Source: JAJPHF01 sp035293805 (lineage in GTDB: Bacteria > Chloroflexota > UBA6077 > JAJPHF01). Taken from it: a stretch of DNA of 64,000 nucleotides. The notes beneath the pieces were generated by a model. The model had not been told where the DNA came from, did no database searches, and worked only from the letters and a program-made list of their open reading frames with translations. Shown here in pieces: positions 8,576 to 16,117 of this stretch (position 1 is its first letter; each line of letters opens with the position of its first letter). Both the position numbers and the translations under genes were made by a program. Where the stretch lies: contig DATGMD010000038.1 in NCBI GenBank assembly GCA_035293805.1, forward strand, positions 51,051-115,050. Reading direction: 5' to 3'.

Positions 8576-10486
8576 TCAGCGGCCGCGCAGGGCGCGCGGG
8601 CGCTTGCGGCGCCCCGCCAGCGGCGCGGGGCGGCCGCCGGGCGCGAGGAAGGGCAGGCCCAGCGCCAGCACGGCGACCGCCAGGGGCAGCGCCGCCGCCG
8701 TGCCGCTGGGGTTGTGGAAGGCGCCGGCCTCGGCGATCGGCAGGTCCAACGAGCCGCTCACGTCGTCGCGCCCGGCGCGCCGCACCACCGCCTCGATCCC
8801 CCAGTCGCCCGCCATCGAGAAGGCGCTCGTGGACAGCCGATAGTGGCCGTCGCCGCTGGGACTCAGGCGCTGCTCGAAGGTACCCATGTCCATCTCGTGG
8901 TGGGTGAAGCGCAGGGTGATGCGCTGGACGTCGGGGAGTGGCTGCCCGGCCGCGAGCACGGCCGCGTCGACGGTATTCAGGCCGGCGACCCCGGGCGCTA
9001 CGCGGAGCTGCACCTGCACGTCCTCGGCTCGCAGCGTGCGAGCTAGGCCCTCCGCGCGCACCACGTCGCGCGCCGGCTCCAGGCTGGTGAGCACGCCCAC
9101 GACCGCCAGCACCGCCACGCCCAGCCCCACCTCGGCGGCCACCGCCCGGCGCAGCGCCCGCGCGGTGGCCGCGAGCGCCGGCGCGGCGTCCGGCGCGCGC
9201 GGCGCCGCACGGGCAGCCAGGCCCACGCGCGGGGTGACGACGCGCAGGTTGAAGGCGCCGAGCGCCAGCAGGAAGAGCACGAGCCCCAGTTTCACCAGCA
9301 GGGCCTGGCCATAGGTGGTGCCCAGGAGCGCCTCCCAGTCGCCGATCTCCGCCCACGCCTGATAGAGCCCCGTGACCGCCAGGGCCGCGACGCTGGCAAT
9401 GGCCCAGGTGGAGAACCGCGGCAGCAGCGCGGCGAGCGTGGCAGCGCGGAGCGGCGCGGGCAGCGCGCCGAGTGCGGCGGGGAGCGCCACGACGATCTGC
9501 ACGAGGCCGCCGAGCCAGATCGCCGCCGCGGCCAGGTGCGCCCAGTCGGCGCCGAGCGCCAGGATGGTGCCGGGCGCCGTGGCGGCCGCGTGGCTGGTGG
9601 CGCTCTGCGCCGCGAGCAGCCCCGCCCCGAGGCCGAGGCCCAGCAGCCAGCCGCGGTGGTCCACGGCGACGGCGGGGCGCCGCAGCCGTAGCGCCAGCGC
9701 GCCGAGCGCCACGACGCAGGCTACACGGCCCGCCCAGATCGCCGCGTAGCGCGTGGCGAACAGCGCGCCCAGCGGCGCGCCGAGCGCCTGCCAGGGCTCC
9801 ACGTCGGCCGCGGCGGCCGCCTGCACGACCAGCGCGAGCACGGCGGCGCCGAGGCCCAGACCGGCGGCCCCGGCCGCCACCCCCAGCCCCCGGCGGCGGC
9901 CGGCCTCCCACGCGGCCGCGGCCGCCGCCGCGTCCTCGGGCGCGACCAGCCGCAGCGCGCCGCCCAGCACGCGCGGCAAGAACACGAATGGCCCAACCAG
10001 TACGACGGCGGCCAGCAAGCTCAGCCAGCGGCTGACGATCGCCCAGGGACTGGGGGGCGCGCCGCCGGCCTCGGTCCCCGGCAACGCCACCGGCGCGGGC
10101 GTCTGGTCGAGGCCCACGGTGAAGGGGAAGGCGCCGCGCGCCACGTGGCCGTCGACCGCCGAGACGGTCTTCCAGGCGACCGAGTAGGTGCCGGGAGACA
10201 GGTCGCCCAGGCCGACGACGAGCGCGCGCGCGCTGCCCGGCAGCGCCGCCAGATTGTCGCGGTCCACGCGGTGGCGCGCGCCGTCGTAGACGCGCAGCTC
10301 GCTGAAGCGCAGCTCGGCGTCCTCGGTAAACCAGACGCGGACCTCGCTCGGCGCCCGCGCGAGGATGGCGTTTGGCGAGGGGTCCGAGCGCTCGTAGGTC
10401 GCGTGGGCCATGGCCCGGCCCGGCGCCGCGCCCAGCACGAACGCCACGACGACGAGGCCCAGCGCGCCGCGCAGCCCTCGACGCAC
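8576..10486 (-). CDS. CopC-CopD fusion copper protein with C-terminal YtkA/FixH-like domain (YcnJ-like)
   Basis: 636 residues, GTG start with GGAGG 4 bases upstream. After a signal peptide ending AMA, the mature protein would begin with His (HATYERSDP), as in CopC. The second CopC ligand region SAVDGHVARGAFPF is intact. About eight membrane helices of a CopD domain follow (about residues 155-430, with WAHLAAAAIWLGGL and TTYGQALLVKLGL). The C-terminal periplasmic domain (THHEMDMGTFEQRL...AGDWGIEAVVRRAGRDD) resembles YtkA/FixH-like domains and holds an M-x-M near His residues. The overall layout is that of Bacillus YcnJ, implicated in copper uptake. It is divergent from the rest of the copper island. 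Confidence 0.88.
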   Translation of the reverse strand: MRRGLRGALGLVVVAFVLGAAPGRAMAHATYERSDPSPNAILARAPSEVRVWFTEDAELRFSELRVYDGARHRVDRDNLAALPGSARALVVGLGDLSPGTYSVAWKTVSAVDGHVARGAFPFTVGLDQTPAPVALPGTEAGGAPPSPWAIVSRWLSLLAAVVLVGPFVFLPRVLGGALRLVAPEDAAAAAAAWEAGRRRGLGVAAGAAGLGLGAAVLALVVQAAAAADVEPWQALGAPLGALFATRYAAIWAGRVACVVALGALALRLRRPAVAVDHRGWLLGLGLGAGLLAAQSATSHAAATAPGTILALGADWAHLAAAAIWLGGLVQIVVALPAALGALPAPLRAATLAALLPRFSTWAIASVAALAVTGLYQAWAEIGDWEALLGTTYGQALLVKLGLVLFLLALGAFNLRVVTPRVGLAARAAPRAPDAAPALAATARALRRAVAAEVGLGVAVLAVVGVLTSLEPARDVVRAEGLARTLRAEDVQVQLRVAPGVAGLNTVDAAVLAAGQPLPDVQRITLRFTHHEMDMGTFEQRLSPSGDGHYRLSTSAFSMAGDWGIEAVVRRAGRDDVSGSLDLPIAEAGAFHNPSGTAAALPLAVAVLALGLPFLAPGGRPAPLAGRRKRPRALRGR

Positions 10487-10576
10487 GCTGCCTCCGCCCC
10501 ACCGGCACGATCGCCGCCCCGGGTCGCCGCCCCGCGGGCGCGGCGACCCGCTAGCAGCAATAGTACGCTCCGGCGG

Positions 10577-10609
10577 TAGGGCGCGGCTACCAATGGTTGC
10601 CGCGCCCTA
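10577..10609. promoter_or_regulatory. Hairpin in the divergent copper promoter region
   Basis: TAGGGCGCGGC and GCCGCGCCCTA form a perfect 11-bp stem with an 11-base loop. It lies between the divergently transcribed CopC-CopD gene and the His-rich gene. It could be an operator for both or a transcript hairpin. Confidence 0.45.
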
Positions 10610-10665
10610 GTCGGTACGGTAGAGTAGGCCGGAGGCGCCGCTGAGGCGCGCGTGGAAGGCTGACC

Positions 10666-11130
10666 GTGGTACGCTCGTGGGTTGACCAGCTCCGGCCGCT
10701 GCTCATCGTCGGGCTGTTGCTCACCCTGCCCGTCGTCTGCCACAACGAGACGGCCGTCGTGATCCTGACCGCGGCCGCCGCCGGCCATGAGCACCAGCAC
10801 ATGATGGCGGAGGCCGCCGGCGAGCCCCAGCCGGCGCGCGCGGCCCACCACCACGCCGCGGCTCACGCGCACGCGGCCTCGGCGCCCGCCGCCAGCGCGC
10901 TCGCGCTGGTCCACGCGGGTTCCCCCGCGCCATTTCCGTGGCGCGCGTACCAGGCGACCCCGCTGGCCCAGAGCCTCCCCGCGGCCACGGACGGCATCGT
11001 CCTGGCGGACACGCTCGACCTGACCGCGCCCGTCGCGCTGTCCAGCCCGCTCGGGGGCGTCGACGCCGCCGCGCCGGCCCCCCAGCGCCGGGCGCCTCCG
11101 GCCCCACCCCCCCGCGCCTTCCTCGGCTAG
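10666..11130 (+). CDS. Small His-rich exported or membrane protein of the copper island
   Basis: 154 residues, GTG start behind GGAAGG. One hydrophobic segment (LLIVGLLLTLPVVC, about 12-25) is followed by an Ala-rich segment. Next comes a His/Met-rich region of about 40 residues (HEHQHMM; HHHAAAHAHA) typical of metal-buffering stretches, then a Pro/Ala-rich tail ending PPPRAFLG. I recognise no catalytic domain. The layout recalls small DUF2946/CopL-like proteins found near copper genes, but that is a loose resemblance. It heads the rightward copper gene series and is divergent from CopC-CopD, so a metal-binding role is inferred from composition and place. Confidence 0.6.
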   Translation: MVRSWVDQLRPLLIVGLLLTLPVVCHNETAVVILTAAAAGHEHQHMMAEAAGEPQPARAAHHHAAAHAHAASAPAASALALVHAGSPAPFPWRAYQATPLAQSLPAATDGIVLADTLDLTAPVALSSPLGGVDAAAPAPQRRAPPAPPPRAFLG

Positions 11131-11360
11131 CGTCCCTTACCCGCACGCTGGGGGGCGCCGTGAGGTTCACGACCCACCCCGAAACCCGAGTGACGAGGCA
11201 CTAGCTTGCGCCCGGCCGCGCCTCCGCGGCCGCCGGGCCAATCCAATCTCGCGCGCGGCGTCCCCGCCCAGCCCCGCCGCCCCCACACCCTGGGTAGCCG
11301 GGCAGGCCACGGGGATGGGTGAGACAAGACGCCGCGTGCTAGCGCGACGAGGAGGAACGA

Positions 11361-12176
11361 ATGCGCTTTACCCTGTTCCGCGTGCTCGCCGGGCTCAGCC
11401 TGGCCACGATGATGCTGATCGGAGCGCCACGGGCGGCCTCCGCCCACGCGCGCTACGACCACTCCGATCCCGCCGGCGACAGCGTCGTGCCCACCGCGCC
11501 CACCCAGGTCCAGGCCTGGTTCACCGAGGGCGTGCGTAGCCAGGGCAGCAGCCTCCAGGTGACGGACGCCGCGGGCAACCGTGTGGACAACAACGACGGC
11601 CAGGTGGACCTCAACGATCCGGACCGCAAGCGCATGTTCGTCTCGCTACCGCCGCTGCCGGACGGCGTCTACACCGTCAACTGGGTCACCGTCTCGGCTG
11701 ACGACGGCGACCAGGCCGAGGGCAGCTTCCGCTTCGGCGTGGGCGTCAACACCGTGCTGCCCCCGCTGCCCGCCGGGGGCCCGGTCCCAACGATCTCCAT
11801 CGCCAACACGACCGTCAACGGCCACGAGGTGCGGCTACACGTGAACGTCGAGGGCGCCACGCTGGGCATGCCGGCGAGCGGCGACATGGACATGAGCGCG
11901 GGTGGCATGGCCAACATGAGCCAGGACGTGATGAACGGCGGCGCGGGCCAGCCGGGGATGGCGGCCGGCGGCATGGCGACGGCGCCCGGCGCGCTGCCGC
12001 AAGGCCACCTCCACGTCTATGTGGACGGCGTGATGCTCCAGATGGTGTACCAGCCCGACGTCGTGCTCACGGACGTGCCGTCGGGCACCCACCAGGTGCG
12101 GGTCGAGCTATCGAACAACGCGCACCAGGACTGGAATCCGCCCGTCATGGCGACCACGACGGTTGTGGTCCCGTAG
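11361..12176 (+). CDS. CopC-domain copper resistance protein with Met-rich linker
   Basis: 271 residues, ATG start behind GGAGGAACGA. A signal peptide ending ASA would leave an N-terminal His (HARYDHSDP). The CopC domain runs to about residue 130, but the second ligand motif reads SADDGDQAEGSFRF, with Asp where the neighbouring CopC domains have His (VDGH). A Met/Gly-rich linker follows (MDMSAGGMANMSQ and further Met residues, about 170-205), which suits Cu(I) binding. The C-terminal domain (GHLHVYVDGVMLQ...SNNAHQDWNPP) resembles small beta-sandwich domains with a conserved HVYVDG. It is a periplasmic copper carrier candidate within the copper series. Confidence 0.8.
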   Translation: MRFTLFRVLAGLSLATMMLIGAPRAASAHARYDHSDPAGDSVVPTAPTQVQAWFTEGVRSQGSSLQVTDAAGNRVDNNDGQVDLNDPDRKRMFVSLPPLPDGVYTVNWVTVSADDGDQAEGSFRFGVGVNTVLPPLPAGGPVPTISIANTTVNGHEVRLHVNVEGATLGMPASGDMDMSAGGMANMSQDVMNGGAGQPGMAAGGMATAPGALPQGHLHVYVDGVMLQMVYQPDVVLTDVPSGTHQVRVELSNNAHQDWNPPVMATTTVVVP

Positions 12177-12185
12177 CCATACCGG

Positions 12186-12220
12186 CCGTGGCGGCGGCGC
12201 GGGCCGCGCCGCCGCCACGG
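12186..12220 (+). other. Perfect GC hairpin just before a ribosome-binding site
   Basis: CCGTGGCGGCGGCGCGG and its exact complement, separated by one base, form a hairpin of about 15-17 bp. It ends immediately before the GAGAGGAG ribosome-binding site of the next gene. No U-tract follows, so it may tune mRNA stability or partial termination between the two copper genes. Confidence 0.5.
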
Positions 12221-12233
12221 AGAGGAGCGAGCT

Positions 12234-12905
12234 ATGCACCGCCTCGCACGCCTGGTCGGCATCGTCGCCCTGACGGGGCTAGCGCTAAGCTTCCTTGCGC
12301 CCGCCACTGCCAGCGCCCACGAGCGCCGCACCGTGGCCGGCACCTACCAGTTCGTCGTCGGCTTCCTGAAGGAGCCGGCGCTGGAGGGCGACCCGAACGG
12401 CATCGACCTGCGGGTGAGTACGGCCGACGACCAGCCCGTCGAGGGGCTGGAGCAGACGCTCAAGGCCGAGGTCATTGTCGGCGGCGCCACCCTGCCGCTG
12501 CAGCTCACGCCGCGCTTCCGCACGCCGGGCGCCTACGACGGCGACTTCGTGCCGACGCGGCCGGGCACCTACATCTTCCACTTCAGCGGCACCGTCAACG
12601 GCCAGCCGGTCGACGAGCGCTTCGAGTCCGGGCCAGGCCGCTTCAACGACGTGGAGGCCGTGGCGCCGCTCCAGTTCCCCGACAAGGTGCCCGTCGGCGC
12701 CGACCTGCAGCAGGCGCTTGCGGCAGCGAATAGCCGCGCCGCCACTGCCACCACGCTCGCCGTGATCGGGCTGGTGGCCGGCCTGGCGGGGCTGGCGCTC
12801 GCGGCCTGGGCGCTGCTCAGCCGCCGCGGCGCCGCAAGCCCGGCGCCGCGCACGGTCCCGACCGCCGCGCCCCCGGCGCCGGCGGCTTCGCAAGAGCGTC
12901 TCTAA
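12234..12905 (+). CDS. Unassigned exported, membrane-anchored protein with predicted N-terminal His
   Basis: 223 residues, ATG start behind GAGAGGAG. The signal peptide ends ASA, leaving mature HERRTVAGTYQF. A beta-rich domain of about 140 residues carries a second buried-looking His (TYIFHFSG). A C-terminal membrane helix (TLAVIGLVAGLAGLALAAWALL) and a Pro/Ala tail follow. It is neither CopC nor the YcnI (DUF1775) family as far as I can tell. An N-terminal His after cleavage plus an internal His would allow a histidine-brace-like copper site, as in CopC. Position between the CopC and CopC-CopD genes supports a copper role. Function remains unproven. Confidence 0.65.
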   Translation: MHRLARLVGIVALTGLALSFLAPATASAHERRTVAGTYQFVVGFLKEPALEGDPNGIDLRVSTADDQPVEGLEQTLKAEVIVGGATLPLQLTPRFRTPGAYDGDFVPTRPGTYIFHFSGTVNGQPVDERFESGPGRFNDVEAVAPLQFPDKVPVGADLQQALAAANSRAATATTLAVIGLVAGLAGLALAAWALLSRRGAASPAPRTVPTAAPPAPAASQERL

Positions 12906-12912
12906 CAACACG

Positions 12913-12957
12913 CCCGGGCGCGGCGCGTTGGGCTCCGCTCGACGCGCCGCGCCCGGG
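12913..12957 (+). terminator. GC-rich hairpin between copper genes
   Basis: CCCGGGCGCGGCGCGT pairs perfectly with ACGCGCCGCGCCCGGG across a 13-base loop, 8 bases after the stop codon. There is no U-run. It probably acts as a terminator or attenuator and would lower expression of the downstream fusion gene. Confidence 0.6.
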
Positions 12958-12992
12958 GGCCACCGCGCCAGCACGGACGAACGGAGGCGAGC

Positions 12993-15323
12993 GTGCGACG
13001 ATTCACTCACCTGGGGCTGGCCGCGCTAGCCGCGACGCTGCTCGTCCTCGGCTCGGCGCGCGGCGTGGCGGCCCACGCGAACTACGAGAAGTCCGACCCG
13101 CCCGCGAACGCCATTCTGGCACAGCCGCCGAGCCAGATCCGGGTGTGGTTCAGCGAGCAGCCGGAGCCGCGCTTCAGCGAGCTGCAGGTCTTCGACTCGT
13201 CGCGCCAGCGCGTCGATCGCGGCAATCTGTCGCCCGTGCCGGGCGACGACCGCGCGCTCGATATCGGCCTGCAGGATAACCTGCCCCCCGGCACCTACAC
13301 CGTCACCTGGAAGACCGTCTCCGCGGTGGACGGCCACACGGCGCGCGGCGCGTTCCCGTTCACCGTCGGCCTCGACCAGACCCCGGCGCCCATGGTCTTG
13401 CCGCAGGGCGCCGATCTCGCCGCCACCTCGGCGACGCCGTGGTCGGTGACCAGTCGCTGGCTCTCGCTGCTCACCGCCGTGCTGCTGGCCGGCACCTTCC
13501 TGTTCCTGCCGCTCATCCTCGGCAGCGCGCTCCGCGCTGTCGCCCGCGGCGAGGACGCCGAAAGCGCCGCCGCCGCCTGGGGGGCGGGCCGCCGCCGCGG
13601 CCTGCAGCTGGCGGTGGCCGCCGCCATCGCCGGGCTCCTCGTCGGCGTCTACGCCCTGCTCGTCCAGGCCGGCAGCGCCGTCGACAAGCCGCCCTGGGAA
13701 GCCTTCGGCGCCCCGCTCGCCACGATCCTGGGCACGCGCTACAGCGTCCTCTGGGCGGTGCGAATGCTCGCCGTCGCGGCGCTCGGCGGGCTCGCCTGGT
13801 ACTTGCAGCGGCCCGGCATCACCGCCCGCTTCAGCGGCTGGTGGGCCGGCCTCGCCCTCGGCGGCCTGCTGCTGGTGACGATCAGCCTGAACAGCCACGG
13901 CGCCGCGGCCCAGGAGTGGACGGTGGTGGCGGTGGCTGTGGACTGGGTCCACCTCATCGCCACGACCATCTGGATCGGCGGGCTCGCGCAGCTCGTGGTG
14001 GCGGTGCCGGCCGCGCTCCCCGCGCTCGGCGGCACGGGGCGCGGCCGGCTCCTCGCCGCCGTGATCCCGCGCTTCTCCACCTGGGCGCTGGGCGCCGTCG
14101 GCGCCCTGGTCATTACGGGGCTGTACCAGACCTGGCTGGAGGTCGGCGGGCCGGACGCGCTGACGGCCACCCCCTACGGCCAGACGCTGATCGTCAAGAT
14201 CGCCCTGCTCGTGCCGCTCCTCGCGCTCGGCGCCGCCAACCTGCTCGTGCTCAGCCCGCGCGTCGCGAAGGCCGTCGAGCGGGGCAGCCGCGCCGCCGTC
14301 GGGCGCCTGGGCGGGCTGGAGCGTCTCTTCCGCCTGGCGGTGCTCGCCGAAGTGGCGCTCGGCGTCATCATCCTGGGCGTCGTGGGCGTGCTCACCAGCC
14401 TGGAGCCGGCGCGCGACGCGATTCGCGAGCAAGGCGTCGTCCACACCGTCCAGGTGGGCGACCTGCGCGCCGTGGTGCGCGTGGCGCCCGGCGAGGCCGG
14501 CCTGAACACCTTCGACGTGGCGCTCTCGCAAGGTGACCAGCCCGTGAGCGATGCCCAGCGCGTTACACTGCGCTTCAACCACACGCAGATGGACATGGGC
14601 GTCAGCGACTTGCAGCTCGCCCCGGTCGGCGACGGCCACTACCGCGCCGTGGGCGGCACGCTCTCCATGAGCGGCACCTGGGACGTGCAGGTGATCGTGC
14701 GGCAGGCCGGCCGCGACGACGAGCAGGGCGCCCTGACGGTCACGGCCCTCGATCCGAACCAGGCGCAGGCCCAGAGCGGCGCGGCCCCTGGCAGCAGCGG
14801 CGAGCCGCCCACGCGCCTGATCGTCGGCGGCGTGGTGCTGGCGCTCGGCGTGCTCTTCCTGATCGACGCCGTGCGGCCGTCGCGGCGCCGCCGCCAGTCA
14901 GCCACCGTCGCGCTCGGCTGCGTGGCCGCCGTGGTGGGGCTGAGCCTGGCGACCGCCGCCGCCCTCTACCCCACGGGCGGCGACGTGGTGATCCCCAACC
15001 CGGTACCCCGCAGCCAGGCGTCGATCGCGCGCGGCCAGGAGCTGTACCAGCAGAACTGCGTCATCTGCCACGGTCTGAACGCGCGCGGCGACGGTCCGCT
15101 GGCCGCCAGCCTCAACCCGCGGCCGGCCGACCTGCGCCTGCACGTCTCCCAGCACACCGAGGGGCAGCTGTGGACGTGGGTCAGCGACGGCTTCCCGGGC
15201 AGCGCCATGCCCGCCTTCCGCAGCACGCTGAGCGACGAGGACCGCTGGAACATCATCAACTACCTGGAGTCGCAGTACGGCGCCACCGCGAGCAACGGCG
15301 CGGCCGCGCCGCCCGGCTCCTGA
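12993..15323 (+). CDS. CopC-CopD-YtkA-cytochrome c fusion protein
   Basis: 776 residues, GTG start behind GGAGG. A signal peptide ending VAA leaves N-terminal His (HANYEKSDP) of a CopC domain whose second ligand motif SAVDGHTARGAFPF is intact. A CopD membrane domain of about eight helices spans roughly residues 150-455. A periplasmic YtkA/FixH-like domain (FNHTQMDMGVSDLQL) follows, then two more membrane helices (about 610-660). The C-terminal cytochrome c domain has haem motif C689-V-I-C692-H693 and probable axial Met739 (GSAMPAF). CopC-CopD and CopC-CopD-YtkA proteins are known; the attached cytochrome c is unusual and links copper handling to electron transfer. It is convergent with the two-component genes. 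Confidence 0.85.
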   Translation: MRRFTHLGLAALAATLLVLGSARGVAAHANYEKSDPPANAILAQPPSQIRVWFSEQPEPRFSELQVFDSSRQRVDRGNLSPVPGDDRALDIGLQDNLPPGTYTVTWKTVSAVDGHTARGAFPFTVGLDQTPAPMVLPQGADLAATSATPWSVTSRWLSLLTAVLLAGTFLFLPLILGSALRAVARGEDAESAAAAWGAGRRRGLQLAVAAAIAGLLVGVYALLVQAGSAVDKPPWEAFGAPLATILGTRYSVLWAVRMLAVAALGGLAWYLQRPGITARFSGWWAGLALGGLLLVTISLNSHGAAAQEWTVVAVAVDWVHLIATTIWIGGLAQLVVAVPAALPALGGTGRGRLLAAVIPRFSTWALGAVGALVITGLYQTWLEVGGPDALTATPYGQTLIVKIALLVPLLALGAANLLVLSPRVAKAVERGSRAAVGRLGGLERLFRLAVLAEVALGVIILGVVGVLTSLEPARDAIREQGVVHTVQVGDLRAVVRVAPGEAGLNTFDVALSQGDQPVSDAQRVTLRFNHTQMDMGVSDLQLAPVGDGHYRAVGGTLSMSGTWDVQVIVRQAGRDDEQGALTVTALDPNQAQAQSGAAPGSSGEPPTRLIVGGVVLALGVLFLIDAVRPSRRRRQSATVALGCVAAVVGLSLATAAALYPTGGDVVIPNPVPRSQASIARGQELYQQNCVICHGLNARGDGPLAASLNPRPADLRLHVSQHTEGQLWTWVSDGFPGSAMPAFRSTLSDEDRWNIINYLESQYGATASNGAAAPPGS

Positions 15324-15371
15324 GTGGCGGGCCCGGCGTGGCGCCCCGTCGTCCAGCCTTCGCTAAGCACT

Positions 15372-15428
15372 CAGCCCAGGTTGGTGTGGATGCTGGGCTT
15401 CGCCAAAGGTACACACCAGCGTGGGCTG
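15372..15428. terminator. Bidirectional terminator-like inverted repeat
   Basis: CAGCCCAGGTTGGTGTG and CACACCAGCGTGGGCTG pair at 15 of 17 positions across 23 bases. They lie in the spacer between the convergent copper fusion gene and the response-regulator gene, where a shared terminator is expected. Confidence 0.55.
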
Positions 15429-15433
15429 GCAGC

Positions 15434-16117
15434 TTAGGCCTCGTCGCGGAAGCGATAGCCGACGGCCGGCTCGGTACGGATGTACGTCGGCCGGGCGGGG
15501 ACCGGCTCGATCTTGCGCCGTAGCTGCGCGATGAACACGCGCAGCATGCGCGCGCTATCCTGGTAGCCCGGCCCCCACACGGCGGCGAGCAGCGCGCGGT
15601 GCGTGACGACCTTGCCGGCATTCGCCATGAGGTAGCGCAGGATGTCGTATTCGGTCGGCGTCAGGTGCACGGGGGCGCCGCGCAGCGTGACCACGCGGCG
15701 CGCCTGATCGAGCCGCAGCTCGCCGCTCTCCAAGACCGGCGAGGGCGACGCCCCGGCGCGCCGCAGCGCCGCGCGGATGCGCGCCAGCAGCTCGTCCATC
15801 CCGAACGGCTTGGTCAGGTAATCGTCGGCGCCGAGATCGAGCGCCTGGACCTTGTCGCGCTCCTGGCCCCGCGCCGACAGGACGATGATCGGTACCGGGC
15901 TCCAGCGGCGCAGCTCCTGGCACACTTCCAGACCGTCGAGGCCCGGCAGCACGAGGTCGAGGATCACCACCTCCGGGCGCGCGTGCGTCGCCAGGGCCAG
16001 CGCCTCCTCGCCGGAAGCCGCCACCTGCACCTGGTACCCGTGACTGGCCAGCCCCACCCGCAACGCGCGGCGAATCTGTGGCTCATCGTCGACGACTAGC
16101 ACCCGCGGGCCGTTCAC
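15434..16117 (-). CDS. OmpR/KdpE-type response regulator
   Basis: 227 residues, GTG start. The receiver domain has the acidic pair (VVDDEP), phospho-acceptor Asp in VVILDLVLPG, the Ser/Thr switch (VLSARG) and the Lys (LTKPFG). The winged-helix output domain ends with RTYI-like IRTEPAVGYRF, typical of the KdpE branch. The start lies inside the upstream kinase gene (35-base overlap), so the two are cotranscribed and translationally coupled. No kdpFABC genes are in the window, so the target is unknown. The convergent copper island makes copper or redox genes possible targets, which is inference. Confidence 0.92.
   Translation of the reverse strand: MNGPRVLVVDDEPQIRRALRVGLASHGYQVQVAASGEEALALATHARPEVVILDLVLPGLDGLEVCQELRRWSPVPIIVLSARGQERDKVQALDLGADDYLTKPFGMDELLARIRAALRRAGASPSPVLESGELRLDQARRVVTLRGAPVHLTPTEYDILRYLMANAGKVVTHRALLAAVWGPGYQDSARMLRVFIAQLRRKIEPVPARPTYIRTEPAVGYRFRDEA

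Noticed and set aside
8487..10508. Minus-strand frame of 673 codons overlapping CopC-CopD
   Set aside because: It is an out-of-frame shadow of the CopC-CopD gene, rich in Arg/Gly/Ala, without helices or motifs.
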